Source: Sycobia sp. Sy_11 (lineage: Eukaryota > Arthropoda > Insecta > Hymenoptera > Epichrysomallidae). Taken from it: a stretch of DNA of 64,000 nt. This document shows positions 54,911 through 64,000 of the stretch, in pieces; positions within the stretch are counted from its first letter, which is position 1; the number at the start of each line of letters is the position of its first letter. The translations under genes were made by a program, and so were the position numbers. The notes below the pieces were generated by a model that saw only the letters and a list, made by a program, of their open reading frames with translations, ran no database searches and was not told the origin of the DNA. Where the stretch lies: assembly GCA_018907035.1 (NCBI GenBank), contig JACCIC010000365.1, positions 1 to 64,000 on the forward strand, in the 5' to 3' direction.

Positions 54911-56748
54911 CACCTTATTCCAGACTAGAGTTGCGGCAACCGGTGTAAAGGCTGGTTGTTCTTAATTGCTAGAGGTTTTTGCACTTTGCACACCAGTGTA
55001 TAGTGCTGGCCTGCAGGTTTTGGAAAAAAATATATATATGTGTATGCTTATAAAGTTGCCATATGTACAGTTTTGTGGACCGGTGTATGGCGTCGATCAA
55101 CTATGATATATGATTGCTTTTGTATAAATTTTTATCTGTAGATCCTCTTTGTATATAATTATCTTTCAACTGCCAGATCCCTACCTACCTATTCAGGTTT
55201 CTCTATTGGCTCTTCTTCAAGTATTTGTTCTATCACTTCGAGAGACTCATTTGTTTGTAGGAGTTCTCTCGCCAGTCTTTCGAAGGCCTTATAATTTTCT
55301 TGACTCAATAGAGGTGTTATTTTCTCTTTGGAACCTGATCCTAATTTCCTGATATTTCGGGCAGACAGCCAGAACGTGCTCTGACGTATCCACCCCCCCA
55401 CATGAGCATGTATCGTCCTCTCTCAGGTGGAATCGAGAGACGTATGACTTAAAGTCCCCATGCCCAGTGAGGAACTGAATTAGCCATCGCGATGGGCTGA
55501 TCCAGTCTGCCTTCAGCCTATCTCTGACATTAGGTAGATATGAATATGTCAGCCTACCTTTTGTCGAGTTGTTCCAGATTTCTTGCCAGTCATCAATATA
55601 TCTTTCTGATATCTCTCTTGCGGTACGACGTTGGTCCTCAGCTGACGCTGCATTTTTACGGTTTGCGTATAGCTCCACGTTACGCTTTAAGTCCAGCTGG
55701 ATGGGGAGTTTTCCCGCGATCACAGTTAGAGCGTTTGTTGGGGTGGTTCTGTATGCACCGGTGACTCTAATGAGCGCGTGTCTTTGAGAAGTTATCAACC
55801 TGCGTTGTGATTCAGGACACATCAAGTCATGCCAACCTGTCGCTGCGTAGGTAGCGATAGGTGTGAACAGCCCAGTGTAGATATTACTAAGCGCCTTAAA
55901 TTTAAGGCCCCATTCCCATCTTGCCAGGCGTCCAATCCGATCGAACATTTCCGAACATTTGGACTGTATTGCTTTCAAGTGGCATCCGACTTTAAGATGT
56001 TCGCCGAAGTGGACTCCAAGGTATCGTACACTTTCTAATCTCTTCATCCTCGAGCTACCGACCACAATGTGGGGGGGACCTTTGGATGAAGGTGACCTCT
56101 CAAAATCAACATTCCACACTTTGGAGAGGCCAGCCTCATTTTATTGAGGCGACACCAGGATTCCACTTCTTCAATGTAACTCTGACCTTTTCTCTCGATC
56201 TCCTTACGCGAGTCTCCCTCCACCAGGAGTGCAATGTCGTCTGCGTAGGCAATGACCTCACACCCTAGTCCTGACAGCTGCCAAAGAAGGGGATCAAGAA
56301 CTAGGTTCCACAGAGTTGGGATCCTTGCGGACAACCTTTACTGATCCCAAGTGGCACTTCCTCAAAGCCATCTCGTATGAGGACTCGACGGCCCTTCAGG
56401 TAATCTTTTATCAGTTTATAGAGGTTCCTGGGGCATGCTTTGCTTTTCAATGCTGCTAAGACAGCTGGCCACCAGACGTTGTCAAAGGCGCCTTTGATGT
56501 CCAGGAAGATTGCAATAACATATTTTCTGCTCGATTCACTCGCAGACTTACGCAACTGAACGATGGCGTCCTCAGTGGATCGCCCTCACCTGAAGCCGTA
56601 CTGTCTAAGAGACAACCTTGTATCAATGATCCCATTTAACTTGTATCAGAGCTTCAAGGGTTTTGCCGAGCAGTGGCAGATGGCAAATGGGCCTGTAAGA
56701 CGCAGGGTCCTCAGGTTCCTTATCCTCACCCTTTCGGATTGTGGCCAC
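54911..56748 (-). mobile_element. Family C element, truncated copy C2
   Basis: 1.84 kb of the C element (3'UTR and the C-terminal part of ORF2), very similar to C1 (equivalent to about 12115-13935). It lacks the last 200 bp of the element, being cut at TTGCACC (shared with the flanking IGS), and is cut on the other side by the LTR-like repeat at 56749. It has no 18S flank. Confidence 0.9.
55189..56748 (-). pseudogene. Family C ORF2, RT and C-terminal part, copy C2
   Basis: From the LTR-like junction the reading starts VATIRKGEDKEPEDPA, then passes AIFLDIKGAFDNVWW, CEVIAYADDIALLVEGD and CSCGGVDTSEHVLAVC to the acidic tail EEEPIEKPE. A 10-nt deletion near 56320 (after GTTGGG) removes part of the GCPQG...LGP motif and shifts the frame; further shifts occur near 56110 and 55350 and in the region 56560-56660. 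It is not functional. Confidence 0.88.
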
Positions 56749-56838
56749 TGTAAAATCCGGCCCTCTCCGATATCTTTATTATAACACTCGTAATCAATGT
56801 ATTTAAAACCTGTTTGTAACACAATATATATCCGATAC

Positions 56839-56891
<53 letters not shown>

Positions 56892-58781
56892 ATATATACC
56901 ACGACGTTTGTAGCCAATACATATTCTCGCATGTACAATTTAGAATTATAGGAAATATACATACGCTAATATAAATATAAATACAAATATACGTTACGTA
57001 TTATCGACACGAAAATGTACAAGTTAGAATTATAAGTTATTATTGCATTATATTATATATTATGGTAATACACCTACAGACAGAACACTTACCGATCCGA
57101 CGACTCATGATAATGCACCTACAGACAAACACTTACCGATCCAACGATCGACAGACACAATACCTCACCGACACTCTACAAACGGTAACCGACCTACTCT
57201 ACGCCAATTACCACAAGGCGACAGCTTACATATAGACGAATAAAATATTCTTGACTTACCTTCTAGATGTACGAATCCCTATTAACAATTGTCTATAATT
57301 TATATAAACACGAAAGAACATTTGTAAAATCGATACAGAAGTGCGCATTAAATAAATTGTAAGAGGCGACGCTCCTCAACACGCCTAGACACAAATAACC
57401 TACGAGAAAGGAGGATTTATTCATAGATAAATGTATTTGTAGTAAGAGACGTACGCATTAAAACTTCCTCCGTCAACGTTCGTAGAAGTAAATAAATAAT
57501 TATCGTATCATAGCTAACTATTACGTCCAAAGACGCCTCGGAATATCGTTAGAATTAAGCGAAACTTCGCATATAGATAAACCATAGCTTTCGCAACGAT
57601 TATGCCTAATGAACTTTATTTGTAATAATTAATTATAAGCCGTAAAATAAAATTGAATGTATAACTTTTATGTTCACGAACGACTTCATAAAATTATAAG
57701 TCCAATTTACATTGCGAAGTATAACTATATATACACGACGATAAGAGGATCTCAGGTAGCACAGCCAGACGCTGACTAGGCTGTCGCGTAAGGCAACTTT
57801 TGCAACCGACGAACTGCTCTTAGCACTTAGCAACAGAGTTTACGCCGAGTTTTTAGCCAATCATAATTTTGTACGTGGCCGTAGCGGCGGCACGAGGGAA
57901 CTTCTTTCTCACCCTTTTATAAACCGGCAAGAGCACGCGCCAGACATTTCCAAGGCAGCCACGAGACTTTAAACACGTATCTTTCGAGAGAATAATCGGA
58001 CTTAACGTTAATTTTTATTTCCAAGTCAACTTCGAGTACGCGTCGCGCTTATACAAGAGTTCAATTACAACCTCCGCATAAATAGATCGCGACAAGTCTT
58101 CGCGCATATACAAGTATATTTTACGATCGATTAAAAGAGTTTTCGTTAGTTCACCTTCTCGCAACTTCAAATCGTTGCAACATAGTTCAGCCACGGAGTC
58201 GGAATTCTCGCCCTATAATTAGGTACGATCGCGAGAAAAAGAAACCAAATTTACGTTTATAATTTCGATTCAAGATTAACACGGTTATCGTCTCTCGACT
58301 TCCAATTGCTGCAACACGGTTCAGCCACGAAGCTGCGATTCCTACGCCGTCAATCTAAAGTAACAATTAAGCGAATAATAATTATATTTAAATTTCGACC
58401 GAAACTTACAGCACCGAAGTGGACGTAACAATTCTGTGTCGTGATTGTGACATTTTGTAAAGAAATATAAATAAATAAGTGATTTCAATTATAAGGTTAC
58501 AAAGGTGTTGTTTTTAGTTCATTTATTGAAGAATATACATAAATCATACATATTTCCTGCCACCCTTTTCCTCGAACCAACATCGAGAGTCAGCTGCAAT
58601 AAGTAGTGTAGCACTACGGTAGGACAGCCCGCAACAATCAAGGATCAAACGAGCCTAGCGCTCCTTTCGGAAACCCTCGCCAACGCTGCCAACCTAGAAA
58701 GACAAGGTAAGTCTTCAGGGAAAACAAGTTACACCATAAATACGCCTGTGTAAACTTTTAACAACTGACCCGGACGTAACA
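56749..58781 (-). mobile_element. Long LTR-like repeat, copy 2 (inverted)
   Basis: A 2.03-kb copy of the repeat at 2538-4316, on the opposite strand. It is longer because it keeps about 340 bp (near 58150-58505) absent from copy 1; this part contains a second TTGTTACGTCC like the repeat's own terminus and two related GTTCAGCCACG blocks. The ends are TGTTACGTCC and ATTTTACA. The flanks (C2 ORF2 on one side, ETS on the other) show no target duplication. As in copy 1, its 3' end abuts a truncated RT gene in the same orientation. Confidence 0.65.
56839..56886. repeat. (TA)n microsatellite
   Basis: A TA run of about 48 bp in the LTR-like repeat, much longer than the equivalent tract near 4205-4224 in copy 1. 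Confidence 0.95.
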
Positions 58782-59363
58782 CGAGTGAGTCGATGCTCGG
58801 TAAAATATCGCGTGCTTCAGAAAACTGAAAGAGTATATGTCATTAACGCCGTAGCGCGCACCGCATAAGGGCCATTCGGTCATAGACACCGCCCGCGGTA
58901 ATGTAGTGGATGACTTTTAGTTTGGTCGACCGACTGGTCGACTCTCATACATATACCAAAAGCTCCGCCGGAGCTTCGGCGCCGACGGTTTTTTAACATA
59001 GAATCAAATGGGTGAAAACCTCCGAAATACGCCCCGGGACGCGGTCGAAAAAAAAAAAATAAGATAGTCGCAAAATGAAAAATTTTTTTTTTTTTCACGC
59101 TATGATAATAAAGCAATCTTTGCAACTGCTCAAATGAATAACCAACGGACTCTGGGAACATATATTTCGAGAAAAATGTTGTAAAAGTTGTATATGTAAG
59201 TACACCACTACGCCGCCTCGTTCGACGTGAAATCGAACGGAAGATACGAAATATATCTCCGAATTACCCGCACGAACTCGAACTCGGTGCACGTAGACTC
59301 ATTGTACTCGGACCGAGGTATCGACGCTCGGCCGTCGGACGGCTAACAGGGTGTTGTACATGG
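58782..59363 (-). other. 5'ETS/IGS fragment
   Basis: Close copy of 18474 to about 19035 (starts CGAGTGAGTCGATGCTCGG), joined to the LTR-like repeat on one side and to B5 on the other. No gene is present. It is evidence for dispersal of rDNA spacer pieces. Confidence 0.9.
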
Positions 59364-60038
59364 GTAGAAAGGGACAATGAATATTGGTTGTACTACAGAT
59401 GGTCGTAGTACTGCGGTACCTCGGTCTTCCGACCATATCCGCAGATATACCCTCTTCCAGCGAAATCACAAAGCCAAGGAGGCCGACTCGGAAAAACCCC
59501 GTTCGAGAAAGATTTTAGATCTCAGAGCGAGTTGGCTCTCCCTATAGGGAGGTGACTCGTTTAGCCGCACACCTCATGTCCACCCAAAGCTTGAGTGGAG
59601 ATGTAATGTACGTTGCCCAGCGGGGACCACGTGGAGGTAGAGTCACCGGCCAGATCTTATGCTCGAGCTCATTTTATTTATTTATTTTATTTCACGTCCT
59701 TATTTCGCTCTATTTCTTGAGTTTAATCGTTATTACTTAGAGTTAGCATAAAATATGCTAACTCTTTCGTTTCGAATCTTAAGTTAGAGCTCGTCTTTAG
59801 TTTTGTCAAAATGTAAATAGGACAACACAAGGTATATAGGACGGCACAAAATAACTTATTGTTTCTAACAAAACATCGTTCAGACGTTTAAACATTTAGA
59901 CATTAACAGTTAAGAGACATATAGTTTGAATAATCACGGACATTATTTTGTTTGATTTACCGAGGTACCAGTCAGTCGCGAGGATTTCTAATTACAGTCG
60001 CCGGTCTAGAAACGACTCTGTTTCATATTTACTGTCTA

Positions 60039-62977
60039 TTAGACGACTCTTGTCCGATGCATTTTGGTTCTGAATATATTTTTACACGTGAAGTCAAAAA
60101 CATTGAATGTTTCCGGGTGATTTATTAGACTATTCTCACACACTGGCCAAGAACCTGTCTTTGTAATTATTAGTTCTTGAATTTCTGTTCTTTCTGTGTC
60201 GTATAGTGGACACTCGAAAAGAACATGACCAGGAGTCTCAATCTCTCCACAAGAACATTTATCTGAGTCAGACAAATTTCTCTTGTAGAGAGAGTATTTA
60301 AAATCACCATGTCCACTAAGAAATTGCACGTTATAATAATTTAGTTTTATCCAAGAGTACGTCATCCTCTGTCGTACATCAGGAAAGTATTTCTTTGTGA
60401 CTTCGCCGACGTCCGAGGCTGTCCATTTGTCTTGCCAATTTTCGTATAAGTAGTCTTTAATACTGGCGTCTGCGATGTCTTTGTCGCAGTTCTCATCGTG
60501 AATATTGTCTTTAATCGAGAAGGGCTCGCCTCTTTTTAATTGGCGTTTTAGTAGTTTTTCTATCACCACGAGTTCTAAAGGTAGTTTACCGCAAATTACT
60601 TGAAGCGCTTTAGTGTAACAATTATTGTAAGCCCCGCTAGTTCGTAGCAGGGGAAATCTCTGCGCTTTTTCTAACTCGTGGTGATGTTTCTTTGTCTCAA
60701 TTAGGTCTCCCCAGGCAAAAACTCCATACATTATCGTGGGTATGAATACACCATCATATAGAGTGACGAGTGTCAAGTGTCAAGTGATTCAGACCCCAGG
60801 TACTCAGTGCAATCATTCGTATGCGGTTATAAAATGCTCGAGTCTTATTGTTGATTGTACGAAAGTGCACATTTATACTGAAACCTTGACTGATGGTTAT
60901 TCCAAGATATGTCACCTTTTCGGAGTATTTAATACCTTTGTTATATATTTTAATACAGGGAGGTCTTATCCCTTCTTTGCCAGTATGTCGTATTGAGCCA
61001 GAAATGGACCCTTTCGAAATCAGCTTCTTCATTGTTATATCTTTATATGTAACAGCTTTCTTACCGCAGTCTAGTCGACTGCCTTTATCTTGAAGTAAGA
61101 TAAGCTCTGTTTTTGATTTCGAAAGTTCAAGGTTTTGTTCTTGACACCATTTGACAACAATGTCAACTTTTGCGCCTCAGATTCAACTTCTCTTCTGCAG
61201 TCTCCTCCGACTACCAGTATTAAGTCGTCAGCGTATGCCACTACTTTTCCTTCGCTATGCGTAAGACGCGTTAATAGCGAGTCCATACATATATTCCAGA
61301 AGTCCGGTCCTAATATGGAACCTTGTGGACATCCTTTATTAAGGTTCTTTCGAACTACCTGAAAATTGTCGGTTATAGATACTTTTCTTTTTGAAAGGTA
61401 TGACTCGATTAGTCTGTATATATTTGTGGGGCTGTCTCTCTTACGAAGCTCTTCTAAGATTTTCGACCACTGGAGATTATCAAATGCTCCAGTGATATCA
61501 AATAGAATGCCATATACTAACTTCTTTGGATAATTATTTATCAGAGTTTTGAGCTCTGTTATGGCATCCTCAGTACCCCTACCTTTCTTAAAGCCAAATT
61601 GCCTATCAGAGGCATACTCTTTATGCACTATGCAATTCGACAGTCTAAAACCAATCAATCTTTCAAGAACGTTGCTAAGAATCGGAAGAAGACAAATAGG
61701 TCTGTATGACTTCACCAGGGAAGGATCCATTCCTCTGGATTTAAGGAGTGTCCTCACCTCACCCACTTTCCAAGAGTCCGGGAACAAACCATACTGCAGG
61801 CTTGCAGTGAATAATTAAAATATATTATGTAAATATTTTGATTTCATCACTACTTTTACCATCTCAACTTCCACATAGTCTAGGCCTGGGGCTTTATCAT
61901 TTTTCATCTTCTGTATGGCGGTTTTTAATTCAACCGCAGACCATGCGAGGGCATCATTGGAAGTGGATGTGTAGATTGTATGTGATGTTGTTTGGAGTGA
62001 GTTATCAATAACAAACCGCCCATCAAGTAAATACTTTCGCCTTTTAATATCTCTGCGGAGTAGATCAGGCTCCGCTTGATATGTCTAAGTTTGTACACAT
62101 TTTTCTTATAGCCAGAGAGTTCGTTAGTCCACCAAGGGACCGACTTCTGGAACATCTTTTTGGGTATAGTTTTATTTGCAGCTCTTGTAATCTTGTCAAC
62201 TATGTCTTTTGCATAATCGTTGACATCAGCACAGTTTCGTATCGGCCTTTCGTATAAAGGCATAAATGATTGGTCTAATAACTGAATGAATTTTTCCCAG
62301 TTTGATTTTCCCAATTCGATTACGATAACCTCATGGTCGCTACTTATCCAGTCATTAGTGACCGACCAGTTTGAGACACTCGCAATACTCTGTATATCAT
62401 ATATTGTAATATCGATGTCCCTTTCACCTTTCTTATAGGTACATCTCTCGTGTAGTTTATGTATACATATCAAATCATGTGAAGAAACAAAGTCCTCAAC
62501 TTGTAGTCCTCTTTCATCACTAACCATGACTCTGGAGCTCCATGTAGGAGAGGTAGCATTCACATCAGACGCTATTAAAATATGCTTTCCTCTCGTGACG
62601 TCTAGGACTTTTTCAAGTTGGTTAAGATACATATCGATATCATGCGAATACTGACAATGAAGTGACACCACATAAAAGTCATCATTAGGTCCTGAAATAT
62701 GAACACAGACACAGTGGGACGTACTCACTGTCTTAAGAAGTGTAACTGTGTAATCATTGTCTAGTATTACAACGCATGTCCAAGGCGTATCTTTATTGGT
62801 AGAACCGACAAAAATCTGATTGGAGTATTTCCCCATACCAACAATGGCATTTGTATGTTGATAGGGCTCCTGTCCCAAGAATATGGCTGCGTTAATTTCA
62901 TATGCTCTAGTCATTAATTCATCTGTAGCTAATCTACTTCGTCCAATATTTGATTGCAGTATAATGGTTTTATCCAT
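60039..62977 (-). pseudogene. Family B ORF2, copy B5, decayed
   Basis: Pieces in several frames cover endonuclease (61925-62977: GQEPYQ, SDVNATSPTW, SSDHEVI), RT (61071-61787: YRPICLLPILSNVLERLI, LFDITGAFDNLQW, GCPQGSILGP, AYADDLILVVGGD) and C-terminus (60039-61032: CSCGEIETPGHVLFEC). Deletions of about 200 bp near 62030 (between endonuclease and RT) and of tens of bp near 62302, plus frameshifts near 61165 and 60770, disable it. The end FRTKMHRTRVV marks the subtype. Confidence 0.9.
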
Positions 62978-63620
62978 AGTCCGTGTTATTTATTAGTCTT
63001 TCTAGAGCTGCTTTATACAATGGACAGCTATTATCCATTGTGTGCTTACATGGCTTCTTTGCCTTTAAGCATGGGATGCAGCTGCGTTCTTTACTTTTAC
63101 AATTTGCAATGGTGTGGTCCTCAGAGCCACATTTACCACAAACTTCTTTCTCGTGTTTGCAGTATTTGGACACATGTCCATACATTTGGCATTTATAGCA
63201 CCGACTAACGGCTTGGAAATCTGCAACTTTGCAGATTTGCCAACCTATGAAAAGGCTCTGACCTACAAGAATATTTCTTATAGCAGCTGGGGCAATACAG
63301 ACAACGTGCACGTTGCTTTTGTCCCTTTTGCCTGTTTTAAATAAAACTTTGAATTCTTTTTCAGCGGAGTCGTCGATGCTAAGGAACGACGATTTATTCT
63401 GCTCTTTTATCATCTTAATTAATTCGTCCTCTTTGATGTTTGTAGGAACATCGTATATAATTATTCTTGGCATCTCTTGGCATCTCTATCTCTTTCTAAG
63501 TGTCAATGATTCAAGGTTGTTTTCCTTGAGCTTCGGATGACTTTGTACTAGGTCAGACTCACTTTCTGTCTCACTTATTACAAACCAAGATTTTGTTTTT
63601 CTAAGTTTTGTTTTTGTTTT
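62970..63620 (-). pseudogene. Family B ORF1, C-terminal part, copy B5
   Basis: From the RRM-like PRIIIYDVPTNIKED to the natural end (TDYG, 8-nt overlap with ORF2) the frame is open, with knuckles CYKCQMYGHVSKYC and CGKCGSEDHTIANC. Upstream, a short duplication of GGCATCTCTT near 63470 and a frame change precede KTKSWFVISETESES, after which the gene is lost at the A3 junction. Confidence 0.9.
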
Positions 63621-63628
63621 TATTTTTC

Positions 63629-64000
63629 TATATACCACTTTCAGACATTCACTCATCAGACACTCTATTCTAGCCCTGGAATCACCCGCAACAACAATAG
63701 CCAGGTCGGCAGCGTAGGCCACAACCCGACCATTCACTGCCGCAAGTTCATCCAGGAGCTCATTCATACAGAGGTTCCACACGTAGGGGCCCGCAATGGA
63801 GCCCTGCGGGCAGCCCCTCTCCACATTCACCCTTATCTCATCCATACTATTCCTCATACACGCTTCCCTTTCATTAAAATAATCCATCCACACACCAAGC
63901 TCACATCCCATGCATCCAGTATTTCTCATACACTCCACAATCACGCTCCATTCAAGGTTGTCGAAGGCACCCTGAAAGTCAACAAAGACGCCCAGAACGT
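63629..64000 (-). mobile_element. R1: Family A fragment A3 (RT region, runs off the right edge)
   Basis: Part of the A ORF2 RT: the D...GAFDN region at the window edge, CMGCELGVWMDYFN, GCPQGSIAGPYVWN and the catalytic box, here YAAD instead of YADD, so the first catalytic Asp is replaced by Ala. It is fused on its 3' side to the B5 ORF1 fragment, giving an accidental chimeric ORF. Confidence 0.88.

Larger units (their letters stand above)
59364..63625 (-). mobile_element. R1: R1-type retrotransposon, family B, decayed copy B5
   Basis: A 4.3-kb copy of the diverged B subtype (the same as the 3' third of B1). The 3' end has GTAGAAAGGGACA next to the ETS fragment. The 5' end is cut in ORF1 near 63620, where a T-rich stretch joins it to the A3 fragment. 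Several internal deletions remove parts of ORF2. Confidence 0.9.

Noticed and set aside
19771..59377. Telomeric (TTAGG)n repeats or telomere-specific elements
   Set aside because: R1-clade elements can be telomere-specific (TRAS, SART), but no TTAGG tracts flank any copy and the junction motif is the 28S R1 site.
1..64000. tRNA genes, riboswitches or bacterial-type operons
   Set aside because: None recognised by eye; the DNA is eukaryotic repeat-rich rDNA-associated sequence. A tRNA scan was not possible.

Overview
The window is eukaryotic nuclear DNA from an arthropod, most likely an insect. It carries one rRNA transcription unit on the minus strand (5'ETS, 18S, ITS1, 5.8S, ITS2, 5' part of 28S), surrounded and broken by non-LTR retrotransposons of the R1 clade, whose rDNA targeting is an arthropod hallmark. 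The unsplit 5.8S, the roughly 1.9 kb 18S and the 5.8S sequence itself fit Hymenoptera better than Diptera, but I cannot name the species. I see no convincing single-copy host gene: almost every coding region belongs to a mobile element and most are broken.

Layout. 1-1150: the 5' part of a Penelope-like element on the minus strand with a hammerhead-ribozyme-like core. 1144-2537: AT-rich DNA with TA microsatellites and an 83-bp direct repeat. 2538-4316: a long LTR-like repeat (second copy inverted at 56749-58781). 4317-7971: a decayed Ty3/gypsy-type element (RT, RNase H, integrase, env-like fragment) running into 28S. 7972-18093: 28S 5' part, ITS2, 5.8S, ITS1 and 18S; the 18S is split by a 5.3-kb R1-clade element ('family C') flanked by a 13-bp target duplication. 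18094-19597: 5'ETS/IGS with about 361-bp tandem repeats. 19771-54408: an unbroken head-to-tail array, all on the minus strand, of two R1-type families ('A', GC-richer, about 6.5 kb; 'B', AT-richer, about 5.8-5.9 kb): A1, B1, B2, a B 3' fragment, A2, B3, B4, B6. 54409-54910: a 33-bp relic of the 28S R1 target and an IGS fragment. 54911-56748: a second, truncated C copy. 58782-59363: another 5'ETS fragment. 59364-64000: a decayed B copy (B5) fused to an A fragment (A3).

How it fits together. The 28S R1 site reads TGTCCCTATCTACT. A variant, TGTCCCTTTCTAC, or a close derivative of it sits at each element-element junction of the array, so each new R1 appears to have used the target copy at the 3' end of an older one. 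B6 is the founder-side copy: it is preceded by the 28S relic and keeps both ORFs open (424 and 1068 aa), so it is the best candidate for a functional element. B1 and B2 share the same two disabling mutations, which shows that segments were copied or converted within the array. The rRNA unit has structural anomalies (a 16-bp unit repeated four times in 18S, an apparent loss of an 18S hairpin, the 18S insertion, a truncated 28S), so it is probably a dead unit at the edge of an rDNA locus.
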